Shown one piece after another: positions 29,508 to 40,639 of a DNA stretch of 64,000 nt (its first letter is position 1; each line of letters begins with the position of its first letter). The notes under the pieces were generated by a model. It did no database searches and was not told where the DNA came from. It worked only from the letters and a program-made list of their open reading frames with translations. This DNA is from an uncultured Clostridium sp. (GTDB taxonomy: Bacteria; Bacillota; Clostridia; TANB77; CAG-508). The DNA lies in the NCBI GenBank assembly GCA_946411515.1, contig CAMKEH010000001.1, positions 162,087 to 226,086 on the forward strand. Reading direction: 5' to 3'. A program made the position numbers and the translations under genes.

Positions 29508-29684
29508 TTATAAGTCATTTTCATTTACTTCTTCCCAAGATATGTTTTTAGTTATCACTTCAAATGCTAATTGTGGTGCTCTATGAGCAACTATTCCTAC
29601 TGATTTTCCTTCAACATTATCATATGTAGTACCATGGACAAAATATATTATTTTTATAGACGTTCTAATTTTATCTCTTTTCAT
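29508..29684 (-). pseudogene. Internally deleted histidine phosphatase remnant
   Basis: A 58-codon ORF joins two ends of a histidine-phosphatase-type protein. IIYFVHGTTYDNVEGKS matches the N-terminal strand and phosphate loop of the family, and VGIVAHRAPQLAFEVITKN with SWEE matches the C-terminal AHKAPQLALEVLL-like segment. The central part, over 100 residues, is missing, and the join keeps the reading frame. There is no good ribosome site. It looks like a gene reduced by an in-frame internal deletion. Confidence 0.65.
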
Positions 29685-29726
29685 AAGCTATATCATTTAT
29701 TTTTCAATTAAATTTTATTGTAGTTA

Positions 29727-30485
29727 TTACAATAGATCTACTACTGTTATAACCATATAATGATCAGAAAGTAATTTTAACACACCACTTGAATATTTTT
29801 TATTTTTGCGAATAAGAATATCATCTTGTTTTTTACCTTTAACTGTTGTTATACTATTTATTGTTCTAAAATATTTATTTGCTGTTTTATTCATTAATGA
29901 CATAAAATCTTCCGCATTAAAATCACCAGTTATGACATCCGGATTATATTTTTCGATAACATCATCAAAAAACATAAATACATTAGCATTTTCTTCTGGA
30001 TTAGAATCAAACACTCCGTATGGAAAACCATGGTGAGTTAATAATTTAATTATATCATCATTTATTTTTATTTTTACAAGCATATATCCTTTATCATAGG
30101 AATAATATGTATTTCCTGATTTTGTCGTTTTAGTTAATTCTGGATTTGGAAATAATTCTTTTTTCATTACTTCAATTGGATACCTTGAAAAAACAGCTAA
30201 TCCACAATTTGTATTTTTTATAATATTGCTTTCACTTAGTTCAAAAATTTCAAAATATTTTAAATTAGTTCCATCAAATAATGATTTAATGTATTGAACT
30301 CGTTCTGTTGTTATAATTTCTTGAAAACAGATAACATCAATATCATTATTATTTATTGTTTCTATAATTTGTTTTAGCAATTTACTATCAACTGTTTCTA
30401 CTGCTTTTTTATCAAGATATTCTGTTTTATCATCAATATTATAGAAACCTCCACTTATATTATAACTAGCTATTTTTAATTTCAT
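29727..30485 (-). CDS. Endonuclease/exonuclease/phosphatase family protein
   Basis: A 252-residue EEP-fold phosphodiesterase. Seen: LKIASYNISGG at the N-terminus, DVICFQEIITTERV with the metal glutamate, LLTHHGFPYGVF, DVITGDFNAEDF and the terminal SDHYMV. All catalytic residues appear present. Substrate could be DNA, a phosphoester or a sphingomyelin-like lipid; no signal peptide is seen, so it acts inside the cell. Confidence 0.85.
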   Translation of the reverse strand: MKLKIASYNISGGFYNIDDKTEYLDKKAVETVDSKLLKQIIETINNNDIDVICFQEIITTERVQYIKSLFDGTNLKYFEIFELSESNIIKNTNCGLAVFSRYPIEVMKKELFPNPELTKTTKSGNTYYSYDKGYMLVKIKINDDIIKLLTHHGFPYGVFDSNPEENANVFMFFDDVIEKYNPDVITGDFNAEDFMSLMNKTANKYFRTINSITTVKGKKQDDILIRKNKKYSSGVLKLLSDHYMVITVVDLL

Positions 30486-30664
30486 TTATATTCACACCTC
30501 AACTTATTTCAACATTTTCATATTTTATTAGTTTTTATTGTCTATCTGGGTTATATATTAGTATTTTTTAAACATAACGACACAACACATTCAATATGAA
30601 TGGTTTGTCGCATAAGAACATACATTTATATGCTTGTATGCTACTTAGGGACATACTTGATTTT

Positions 30665-31477
30665 CTATATTTTCGCAATATAATAAAGTACTGACATTGT
30701 ATAGTAAAAATTGTCATCTTCAAATTTTTTACTCATTTTATTTAGAAGTTCTTCCATTTCTTGTTGTGCCTTATCTTCTACATTGGTTTTATTATTTGCA
30801 TTTCTAAAATATATTGATGATTTAAATAAATTTTTTCTTTCCTCTAATGACTTATTGACAGTATCTGTTACATTATAATAAAGTTGAATGTCACTATACC
30901 CTGCATCTCTTAAATAATTATATACCTTTTTGCCAATATATCTATCTGTATACTTTGTTGTATTTTGTTTTCTCATTATTTCATTTTCATATAAATCAAA
31001 TATCTTTTTTAATAGTCCCTCATCATCTGGATAACAAAACTTAAAACTATCATCTGGAACTTTTATAATTAATACACCTTTATAAGTAAGCAGCTCTTTT
31101 AATTTACTAACAATTGTCTTTGGATCTTCTAAATGTTGTAGAACATATGACAAGCAAATAATATCAAATTTTTCTTTAGCATCTAATTCATAAATATTTT
31201 TTAGTTCAAAAGTATATCTATGATTATTAGCATATTTATTTTTTGCTTCTTCAATAGCCTTATTGTCAACATCAATTCCAACAATTTTACTAATATTTTC
31301 ATACTTATCAAAAAGTAGTTCAGTTTTAAAACCATTTGAGCAACCTATATCTAGGACTTTTAAATCTTTATAATTTAATATTCCAGATTGATTTAATACA
31401 AAATCATCAAATTTTTGATTTGCTATAGCTTGTCTTTCTAATTTTTCTAAATTCCAATTAGTGTTTTCTTCATTCAT
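30665..31477 (-). CDS. Class I SAM-dependent methyltransferase
   Basis: The start at 31477 is chosen for the AGGAGAAAT site; an upstream in-frame ATG at 31516 has none. The 270-residue protein has motif I VLDIGCSNGFKTELLFDKY (about residue 45), IVGIDVDNKAIEEAK and FDIICLSYVLQHLEDPKTIVSKLKELL. The C-terminal 100 residues are a variable substrate domain ending in FYYTMSVLYYIAKI. Substrate unknown. Confidence 0.85.
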   Translation of the reverse strand: MNEENTNWNLEKLERQAIANQKFDDFVLNQSGILNYKDLKVLDIGCSNGFKTELLFDKYENISKIVGIDVDNKAIEEAKNKYANNHRYTFELKNIYELDAKEKFDIICLSYVLQHLEDPKTIVSKLKELLTYKGVLIIKVPDDSFKFCYPDDEGLLKKIFDLYENEIMRKQNTTKYTDRYIGKKVYNYLRDAGYSDIQLYYNVTDTVNKSLEERKNLFKSSIYFRNANNKTNVEDKAQQEMEELLNKMSKKFEDDNFYYTMSVLYYIAKI

Positions 31478-31637
31478 TTTTATTTCTCCTAAATATTGTT
31501 TTTTATGTTCCCACATTCTAGGTTAAACATAATTTTTACTAAGATTTCCTTGTTTTTTGATTTTTTTACTCTATTTTTGTCTTTTTTCTTAATTTTAGAT
31601 ATATCTTCTTTCCTTACAAATTCAAGTATTACAGGAT

Positions 31638-32996
31638 TTATTTTGAATATAGCACCGTAACGCATTCAACGTGACTTGTAAACGGGAACATATCTACTGG
31701 TTTAATTGATTGTATATCATATGTTTCTTCTAGTTTATTTAAATCTCTAACTAATGTTGCTGGATTACAACTAATGTATATTAGTTTTTTAGGTTTGATT
31801 TTTATGATATTTTCTATACTTGTATTGTCTAATCCTCTTCTTGGTGGATCTACCATAATTATGTCAGGAATAACTTTTTCTTCATTTATTAAATTATCTA
31901 ATATTTTTTCAACATCTCCTGCTATAAACTTAGTATTTGTAATATTATTCATTTTAGCATTTTCTTTAGCAGCCTTTACTGCTTCTTCTACAATTTCTAT
32001 TCCATATACTTTTTTTGCATATTTTGCCATAAATAAAGAAATTGTTCCTATCCCACAATATAAGTCAAACACAATATCATCATTTGATATTTTAGCTTGT
32101 TCTACTCCTATTTTATATAATTTTTCTGCTTGAATTGGATTTACTTGATAAAAAGAAAGTGGTGATATTTTAAAAGTAAATTCTCCTAATATATCATTTA
32201 TATATCCCTCTCCATATAAATTTATATTCTCTTTTCCAAGTATCACATTCGTGTTTTTCATATTTATGTTTTTAATTATTGTCTTTACATTAGGAAATTT
32301 TTTTATAATTTCATTTACTAATTCTTTTTCATAAGGTATTTCTTTTCCATTAATTACAATAATACACATTATTTCATTTGTTCTTATCCCTATTTTTGTC
32401 ACAATATGTCTGACTAATCCTTTTTCTGTTTTTTCATTATATATACTTATATTATTTTTTACTATATAATCAAATATAAATTTAGCTAGTTTTTCTGTTT
32501 GTTCATTTTGAATAAAACATCTATCAATTGGTATTATTTCATGAGTTCTATTAGCAAAAACTCCAATTACTGGTTTTCCTTCTTTATCTATTCCAACAGG
32601 ATATTGTGCTTTATTTCTATAATGATATGGATTATCCATTCCAAGTGTTTCTTCAATTTTTATTTTTGTTTTCAAAGTTTTATTTACTAAACTTTGAACT
32701 GCGTTTTGCTTCATTTTTAGAGTTTCTTCATATTTTACATGTCTTAAATTGCATCCACCACATCTTTTATATGTACTACAATCACATTCAATTCTATTTT
32801 TAGAAGGTTTAATTATTTCTAGTATTTTTCCAAATGCATGTGATGATAAAACTTTTACAATTAGGATTTTTACTTTTTCTCCTTTTATTCCATTAGGTAC
32901 AAATATTGTAAAGCCATCTATTTTTGCAATTCCCTCTCCTTCAAATCCATTATCTATAATATCTACTATATATTCTTTATTTTTTTCTACAGGCAT
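31638..32996 (-). CDS. 23S rRNA uracil-5 methyltransferase (RlmD/RumA type)
   Basis: RNA m5U methyltransferase. A TRAM domain opens the protein (IVDIIDNGFEGEGIAKIDGFTIFVPNGIKGE), followed by an Fe-S cluster site C-x-C-x(6)-C-G-G-C (CDCSTYKRCGGC). Methyltransferase motifs are FDLYCGIGTISLFMA, MVDPPRRGLD, and the catalytic cysteine in LIYISCNPATLVRDL; it ends ECVTVLYSK. The 452-residue length is normal. It is the last host gene before the prepilin and mobile-element region. Confidence 0.95.
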   Translation of the reverse strand: MPVEKNKEYIVDIIDNGFEGEGIAKIDGFTIFVPNGIKGEKVKILIVKVLSSHAFGKILEIIKPSKNRIECDCSTYKRCGGCNLRHVKYEETLKMKQNAVQSLVNKTLKTKIKIEETLGMDNPYHYRNKAQYPVGIDKEGKPVIGVFANRTHEIIPIDRCFIQNEQTEKLAKFIFDYIVKNNISIYNEKTEKGLVRHIVTKIGIRTNEIMCIIVINGKEIPYEKELVNEIIKKFPNVKTIIKNINMKNTNVILGKENINLYGEGYINDILGEFTFKISPLSFYQVNPIQAEKLYKIGVEQAKISNDDIVFDLYCGIGTISLFMAKYAKKVYGIEIVEEAVKAAKENAKMNNITNTKFIAGDVEKILDNLINEEKVIPDIIMVDPPRRGLDNTSIENIIKIKPKKLIYISCNPATLVRDLNKLEETYDIQSIKPVDMFPFTSHVECVTVLYSK

Positions 32997-33087
32997 ATTT
33001 TTCTCCTAATCACATATTTTTGTTTATTTTACCATATTTTATCATATTTTTCATTATTTATATAGTATTTTCTAAATTTAGACAAAT

Positions 33088-33124
33088 AAAAAAATCACCA
33101 AACATATTGCTCGATGATTTTTGG
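33088..33124 (-). terminator. Terminator after the prepilin-like genes
   Basis: On the minus strand CACCAAA and TTTGGTG pair with an inner CAT / ATG, followed by ATTTTTTTATTT. Between it and 33246 are two further hairpins (CTAACGAG / CTTCGTTGG and CTTGATTGAT / ATCAATCGTCAAG), so the 3' untranslated region is highly structured. Confidence 0.7.
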
Positions 33125-33245
33125 TGCCAACGAAGTAGATATATACAACTCGTTAGCTCTCTTGACGATTGATATAAAATCAATCAAGTTATTTATATAT
33201 AAAATACTATAAAATTACTACATAATCAAGACCTTTTATGATTTT

Positions 33246-34222
33246 TTAAACATCAGGACCAGCGATAAAGTCATCTCCAATTCCTTGATTTGTATAAAAT
33301 TTTCCTTTTACTATATCATACATTTCCTTCGTATTTTGGGGAACTTGTATATTATCTGCATTTATTACTGTTGTTGTAGATTTGCAAGGTATGAAATTAA
33401 ACATAGCTTTTCCATCATTATCCGTACATTCAAAGTGATAAATTCTTTTATATAGGTATCCATCTGCAAAGAATAATCTCATTCTATATGAGTCTTCTCA
33501 ATTACTTGACCCTGTTGACGTTCCAACTAAATTTCCATCAATTGTTAAACTTGCATTTCCATTAGTTATATCAAAGACCACATTATATTTATGATTTTTT
33601 TGTGGTGCCTCATAAGTATAATTGGTACCATTTATATAACTTGCTTTTCCGCCTTGATAAAACAATAAAACTTCTCTTCCTGCACAATTATGGCCAAATA
33701 CAGTACCAGCAATTTTAGTTAATAAAAAATCAATTTGTATACTTCCAATGTCAAAATATTTTGTGTTTGTATCTATATATTGTGTTCCTGTGCTTTCTAT
33801 ATATTCTACTTGCTGAAATTCATCTGGTAATAAAGTGCCTTCTTCAACTTTTCCATCTTTATATATTCTGTAGCTTTTATTTGTTTTATAAAAAAAATAA
33901 TCTGAATATTCTGTTACCTCTTTATCATTATTAAGTATCTTTTGTAATTCTATATTTAGACTTTCAGTAGTCAATTTATTTTTCATTTGAGCTGATAACA
34001 CATCCAGTTGTATTTGTTCTAGTTCTTCTCCCTCAGAATATTTATCAACTGCCAATTTTGCTTTATCTAATATTCCATTATTAATAATTAAGTTAATACT
34101 AACTGTTGCTAAGATTAGTAAAACAATAATACTAATCACCAAAGTCACCAGAGTAATACTTTTTACTCCGTTAAAGTGTAGCTCTCTCTTACAGCCTCAA
34201 GTCTTTCATTTTTCTTCATCAT
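33246..34222 (-). pseudogene. Broken prepilin-like surface protein
   Basis: A type IV prepilin-like protein (ITLVTLVISIIVLLILATVSI near the N-terminus) with the C-terminal domain LPDEFQQVEYIESTGTQYIDT ... MYDIVKGKFYTNQG ... AGPDV seen in many gut Firmicutes surface proteins. Two lesions exist. The start MMKKNERLEAV (34222 or 34219) is one frame away from the ITLV segment; a lost G near 34190 would explain it, and this is not a CGG site. An in-frame TGA at 33500-33498 then interrupts between SSN and EDSYRMRLFF, where a TGG tryptophan codon would fit. Its intact paralogue lies directly upstream. Confidence 0.75.
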
Positions 34223-34328
34223 TTGAATACCTCGCTTTTCTTTTTTCTTGTTATATTTTATACCAAAAATATAAAATTCGCAACTACTTTTGAAATAAAA
34301 AAAGAGACTTTTACACCTCTTAATTCTA

Positions 34329-35360
34329 TTATACATCATTTCCTTTTTCAAAAGTTCCACTTTCCTTATTTGTATAAAATTTATTATTTACTATATCATA
34401 TAGGCCTATTGTATCTTTTGCTCTTACTATTCCTTCTACATCTGTTACAGTTGTGGTAGAATAACAGGGAATAAAATTACGTACTAATTCATCATCATCA
34501 TATATCAAAAATGAATATAATTTCATTAAACAACATCTTTTTTCTTGAGATGAATTTATATTATTATTATCTCTAAAGATATTTATATTTTTTGTGTTTT
34601 CAAAAGAAGTGTAATCATATGTATATATCATATTATTGTCCACTTTAAAGATGTTTTTATCTAATTCATATATATGTTTTTCAGTTATATCTCCTTTAAA
34701 TCCTTTGCATACAACTTTACTCCCATATACAGCCATTACTATTAATTCTGATGATGTATATCTATGCATATGCACAGTATTTCTATTCAATTCTTTACTT
34801 CCATCAACATCTGTTGCGCCAAACAATCCTTGATAATATCCACTTTTAAAGCTATCTGTAATAACAGCTTCACATACTATTTTGGTGTCCTGATTCCCTC
34901 TAAATAATGTATCAATAAATTGTACTGATGTATTTTCTATATATTCTACTTGTTGGTATTCTTTTGGTAACAATAATAGATTTCCTACTTCAACTTTTCC
35001 ATCTTTATATATAGTATATTCTTTATTTAACTTAAACAACCATCCTCCAGACTTTTCATTTAAATCTACACTATCAATATCAAAATTAGCTTTTAATTCA
35101 TTGCCCAAGTTTTGAGTACTTATAGTCCCATTTCCATCAAGTTGTGCAGCAACAACTGCTAATTTAACTTTTTCTTCTTCCTGTGAATCTTTATTACTTT
35201 GTACTGCTGTTTCTGTTTTAGTTAGTAATCCATTATTACCAGTCAATGTTTGAATTGAAACCGTAGCTAATATTAATAAAACTATTATACTTATAACCAA
35301 AGCCACAAGAGTGATACCTTTTGAACTATTTTCATTTTTTCCTAAATCTAGATTTTTCAT
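34329..35360 (-). CDS. Type IV prepilin-like protein with surface domain
   Basis: A 343-residue protein. Residues 14-38 are the class III-type prepilin signal: GITLVALVISIIVLLILATVSIQ with G before ITL as the predicted peptidase site (the usual E5 is replaced by V/A, as in this subgroup). A helical stalk follows (EEEKVKLAVVAAQLDG), then the QVEYIENTSVQFIDT domain and the end GLYDIVNNKFYTN. After processing it would be a pseudopilin or surface-exposed protein. A promoter (TTGCAT/TATAAT) is at 35423-35395. The broken paralogue follows in the same direction. Confidence 0.8.
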   Translation of the reverse strand: MKNLDLGKNENSSKGITLVALVISIIVLLILATVSIQTLTGNNGLLTKTETAVQSNKDSQEEEKVKLAVVAAQLDGNGTISTQNLGNELKANFDIDSVDLNEKSGGWLFKLNKEYTIYKDGKVEVGNLLLLPKEYQQVEYIENTSVQFIDTLFRGNQDTKIVCEAVITDSFKSGYYQGLFGATDVDGSKELNRNTVHMHRYTSSELIVMAVYGSKVVCKGFKGDITEKHIYELDKNIFKVDNNMIYTYDYTSFENTKNINIFRDNNNINSSQEKRCCLMKLYSFLIYDDDELVRNFIPCYSTTTVTDVEGIVRAKDTIGLYDIVNNKFYTNKESGTFEKGNDV

Positions 35361-35394
35361 CTATAACACCTTTTCCTTTGTCTTTTCCAATTTT

Positions 35395-35423
35395 ATTATA
35401 GCATTTAACTTTTTAATATGCAA
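35395..35423 (-). promoter_or_regulatory. Promoter of the prepilin-like gene
   Basis: TTGCAT (35423-35418), 17-bp spacer, TATAAT (35400-35395) on the minus strand, 35 bases before the ATG. Confidence 0.65.
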
Positions 35424-35629
35424 CGATTTTTCGTAAATAATTTATTATGTACTCAATATACTTTGGCACATTGAAGCAAATTCATTATAGCATATCAAAA
35501 TATTCAATGCAACAAATTAGTTTGATAAATTGAAAATATTTTTATTTATTTCAATCGACCAAAGTTGTAATACTTTTCATTCTAATATAATTTTATTGAT
35601 TTTAACCTATTTGAAGGGAGTTTTGATTG

Positions 35630-35866
35630 ATGAAATTATCAGAAGCAATTAGAAAGAGAATAAAATTTTATTTAAAAGATAAAAATATGAATGTATGGAA
35701 TTTATGCAAAATGTCTGGTATTCCTTGTTCTACTATATCTACATTTATGAGTGGCAAGACAGAACTATTAAAATTAGATACTTTATTACATATATGTGAA
35801 GGTTTTAATATAACATTAAAAGAATTCTTTGATGATCCATCTTTTGATGAAGCTATTTCTGAATAA
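35630..35866 (+). CDS. XRE-family helix-turn-helix regulator
   Basis: A 78-residue DNA-binding protein; ATG at 35630 follows AAGGGAG. The HTH is LSEAIRKRIKFYLKDKNMNVWNLCKMSGIPCSTISTFMSGKTELLKLDTLLHICEGFNITLKEFF, close to the Cro/C1 consensus with the recognition helix CSTISTFMSGK. It is convergent with the relaxase gene and probably regulates genes of the mobilizable element. Confidence 0.85.
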   Translation: MKLSEAIRKRIKFYLKDKNMNVWNLCKMSGIPCSTISTFMSGKTELLKLDTLLHICEGFNITLKEFFDDPSFDEAISE

Positions 35867-35942
35867 TATTAGTAATTTTTGATTTGTTGCTGGTTAATGA
35901 TTTTAAGGCCAAAAAGCATTAACTAGCAACCTTATTTTTCAA

Positions 35943-37325
35943 TTAAAATCTTTTATCTTTATTTTTATCCTTATTCAGTTTATTTTTATCTGGTATAGTT
36001 ACTTTTCTAAATTCATTAGTTGCTATTTCATAATCATTGTAATCAAATATACAATTTTTATATAAATCATCACTAACAATTTTATAATTCTCATCTTTAT
36101 AATAATTGATTTTCTTTTGAAAATGGCTCATTATGTTATGCCAAAAGCCTTTGAATTTATGTAGTTGCTCTTTTAGAATCTGTTTTTCTTCTTTTAGTTT
36201 AGTAATTACTTTATCTTTTGTAGATATTTCATTTTTTAATCCTTTAATCTCATCATCTTTAAGCCCTAGTTCATATTTTAGAGAACTATTTTCTTGTTCT
36301 GTTTCAAAAGCTCTGTGTTGTAGCTCTTTCATTTCTACATTTAAATCATTAACAGTTCTAATAGTTTTAGTAGTATCTTTTACTTCTTCAACATAATCTT
36401 TTAGTATTTCAACGTTATTACTTGAAATAGACATATTATTCTTATTCATTAGAGTTGGTTTTAAGTTATCTAATATAGTAAGTATTTCATTACTAGAATT
36501 ATCTAGTTGTTTTGTTTGGGTATTTGCTTTTTCTATTTTTTGTTCTTTAATTTTTAATTGTTTCTTGAATTTTCTGTAATTACCCATATCTTTAACATTA
36601 ATATCTTGATTTCTACCTTTTTGTTTTTCTTTTAGTCTGGTATCTACTTCATAGAATTTATTATATGACTTAATACAAGCATTTCTCATTTTATCTTGTA
36701 TTTGTGATAATGACGTTTTAGTAAACACATGAGATTTACCAACCTGTTTTTTCATTCCTTTTTTACAATTATCAATTACAGGCACTCCAACAACATGCAT
36801 GTGAGGAGAAGTCTCATCGAAATGAATAGTAGCATTGGCTAATTTAAATGTAGGTACTATTTTAGATAATTCTTCAATTTGTTCTCTATAAACATCTACC
36901 ATTTTAAGTTTATATTCTTTATCTTTATCATTCCAAAATTCCATATCTCCAAGTTCTATTATAATCTCACAGGCAATATCCCATTGTGAATCACATATTT
37001 TTTTATAATAGTTTTTAATCTTTCTATCATTTCTAGTTTGTTTATTATTATACTCTATACGAGACTGTTCAAATTCATCCAAATAAACTTGCTTAACATC
37101 ATTTACTATATTATCTGTTCCATAAATAGTAGTAATTAATTCTCTTTGATTATCATAGTCTCTTAAATTATGTTTGTTTACTCTAGATAAATCATTAGCA
37201 TTTTGTATAGCATTATTAGATAGAGAAGTACTACCTGATACATTTCCTTTAGCAACCCTTTTTGCTAGGTTACTTTTGTTTTTATCACTACCTAAGTGAA
37301 AAGAATATGCTAGCTCTTGTTCCAA
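35943..37325 (-). CDS. MobV-family relaxase (plasmid recombination/mobilization)
   Basis: DNA nicking enzyme for conjugative mobilization. The diagnostic MobV motif is ATIHFDETSPHMHVVGVPV (H-x-D-E-x-x-P-H-x-H), with the N-terminal NLAKRVAKGNVSGS and the HN.R motif region. The C-terminal half (about residues 240-400) is a coiled coil rich in Lys/Glu. The TTG at 37325 is preferred as start because AGGAGGTG lies 6 bases before it; the GTG at 37334 overlaps that site. An oriT-like spacer lies upstream. Confidence 0.88.
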   Translation of the reverse strand: MEQELAYSFHLGSDKNKSNLAKRVAKGNVSGSTSLSNNAIQNANDLSRVNKHNLRDYDNQRELITTIYGTDNIVNDVKQVYLDEFEQSRIEYNNKQTRNDRKIKNYYKKICDSQWDIACEIIIELGDMEFWNDKDKEYKLKMVDVYREQIEELSKIVPTFKLANATIHFDETSPHMHVVGVPVIDNCKKGMKKQVGKSHVFTKTSLSQIQDKMRNACIKSYNKFYEVDTRLKEKQKGRNQDINVKDMGNYRKFKKQLKIKEQKIEKANTQTKQLDNSSNEILTILDNLKPTLMNKNNMSISSNNVEILKDYVEEVKDTTKTIRTVNDLNVEMKELQHRAFETEQENSSLKYELGLKDDEIKGLKNEISTKDKVITKLKEEKQILKEQLHKFKGFWHNIMSHFQKKINYYKDENYKIVSDDLYKNCIFDYNDYEIATNEFRKVTIPDKNKLNKDKNKDKRF

Positions 37326-37334
37326 TGAAAACAC

Positions 37335-37703
37335 CTCCTAGAATTTTCTTCAACAAACAAAAGTGACATGATTTCTTATCTTAAATTTGTTTAACTTAAT
37401 ATGTCACGTCTTTGTTTGTGTGCCGATTTTATGAAATAAAATCGTGTACAATGTTAGCCGAAGGCTTTATAAAAATACGAAGTATTTTTATAGGACTTTG
37501 TCTTGACTCAAGTCCTAACCCCCTAGTTGTTATGACATGCTATCATAACAACGGGGGCTCTGCGAGGCTTAATCAATTTATCTGAATGATAAATTGATTA
37601 CAAAAATATCTTCCTAAATTTATTTTTCAAAATAAATTTATTAATCTATTTTTGAAAATGCTGCCCCAACAGAACTATTTTCATTTGTATTGCAACATTT
37701 TAT
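37335..37703. other. Hairpin-rich intergenic spacer, probable oriT region
   Basis: In 370 bases there are five inverted repeats: AGGACT/AGTCCT, ATAAAAATAC-gaa-GTATTTTTAT, GTTGTTATGA/TCATAACAAC with CCCC/GGGG flanks, AATCAATTTATC-tgaat-GATAAATTGATT, and AATTTATTTT-tc-AAAATAAATT. There is no ORF. The location directly upstream of a MobV relaxase, where the nick site of these elements normally lies, suggests oriT. Some hairpins may also be terminators of the recombinase transcript. Confidence 0.6.
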
Positions 37704-39621
<1,918 letters not shown>

Positions 39622-39636
39622 TTTAACTCCTCCTAA

Positions 39637-39690
39637 CAAAAAAGAGACACCATAATCGTACACATTAGTACAACTGACATCTCTTATAAT
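39637..39690 (-). terminator. Leader hairpin before the serine recombinase
   Basis: On the minus strand AAGAGATG and GTGTCTCTT pair around an inner GTAC/GTAC stem, followed by TTTTTTG, directly before the recombinase ribosome site. It could block read-through into the recombinase gene. Confidence 0.5.
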
Positions 39691-39823
39691 TATTTATTTT
39701 AATACTTAAATTTATCAAATATTTCAAAATCATATTACTATCTCCTAATAGACATAAATAGTTTACTAGAGATATTATACACTTAATTTAAAGAAATGTC
39801 AAATATTTACAATATATTAAATT

Positions 39824-40105
39824 CTATATGTTCTTTAAATACTCTTCTAATTCAGACAATTTAATCTTTTTAGATAGGTTATTTATATAAACATCACTAG
39901 AATAATTAAAAACTAGAAATGTAGTATTCTTAATTTTCACTTTATGTGGCTCAACATAGGAAAGATTAGTTTTTTCTATCTTTCTTATGCTACCATTTAT
40001 AAAAGTAGGAGCAACCTTTGAAAACTCACATATAAATTGTAATCTTTGTTTTAGACTTTCTTCAAATTGTAATTCTTCTTTAACTATCTGCATTTCAAAC
40101 ACCAT
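39824..40105 (-). CDS. Small protein of unknown function
   Basis: A 93-residue protein I do not recognise (89 if the ATG at 40093 is the start, which has better spacing to GAAGGGATGG). It is basic, without membrane segment; a beta-rich middle KIKNTTFLVFNYSSDVYINN is followed by KKIKLSELEEYLKNI. It lies between the serine recombinase and the tRNA-Leu fragment. Confidence 0.5.
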   Translation of the reverse strand: MVFEMQIVKEELQFEESLKQRLQFICEFSKVAPTFINGSIRKIEKTNLSYVEPHKVKIKNTTFLVFNYSSDVYINNLSKKIKLSELEEYLKNI

Positions 40106-40204
40106 CCCTTCATTTAAAATTTAGGATGTTTTTTCACAAAAGAAAAAAACCAACCATCTCTGATTGATTTCATATCTATCTGTTAGTTCGAACAGATACG
40201 TCGT

Positions 40205-40257
40205 TGGTGCGGATGAAGGGACTCGAACCCCCACGCCGTTGGCACTGGTTCCTAAGA
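40205..40257. repeat. att site: 3' fragment of tRNA-Leu(UAG)
   Basis: 53 bases that match 50270-50322 with a single mismatch (G at 40238 versus A at 50303). They correspond to the 3' half of tRNA-Leu(UAG), from the anticodon loop to CCA. Immediately outside it lies a hairpin (TCTGTT/AACAGA) like the one downstream of tRNA-Leu(CAA), so this is the original tRNA 3' flank displaced by the insertion. Confidence 0.92.
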
Positions 40258-40639
40258 ACTGTATATTGTTATATTTATATTAATTGATATTGATTTTTAA
40301 ACTTATATAAAATTTATAAAATCCTTATGTTTCAAGGTATTACTATAATGAAAAACTACTTAATTCTTGGTTTTCGAGATTTTTTAATTTTCATTAAAAA
40401 TCTTAAAATGTTAGAAAATTAGATAAAAAGTGTTAGAAAATATTAAATATATATGTGTAAAGTCTACTACCTATAGTTATAAAAATAATAACTTTTGTAT
40501 TTATAGTAAAAATTAATTATAAATTTATGATTGTTTTATATTTTTGCATAATTTTTTAAAATTATACTAGACTTTTTTCGTTTATATGTTATAATAGAAC
40601 AAAGTTTTGTAATTATATTAAAAAGGAGTTGCAACGAAT
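40258..40639. other. Left end of the integrative element, no gene
   Basis: About 380 AT-rich bases between the att repeat and the MazF-like gene. It holds a -10 box TATAAT at 40590-40595 with a weak -35. Two near repeats of GTTAGAAAAT at 40410-40440 resemble AGTGTTAGAAAATTTG near the right end (50183-50200), possibly integrase arm sites. Confidence 0.4.

Noticed and set aside
30577..30641. Decayed 3' end of a second RNA methyltransferase gene (HIECVV-like)
   Set aside because: One frame reads QTIHIECVVSL, like the RlmD C-terminus, but it is too short and lacks other support.
33498..33500. TGA reassigned to tryptophan
   Set aside because: Only one such case, in a gene that is also broken at its start. 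TGA serves as a normal stop in the MazF-like gene at 41399-41401.
34190..34222. Tenth CGG shift site in the broken prepilin (TTTAACGGAGTA)
   Set aside because: In the upstream frame this reads ACG GAG, not CGG, and the shift needed is in the other direction.
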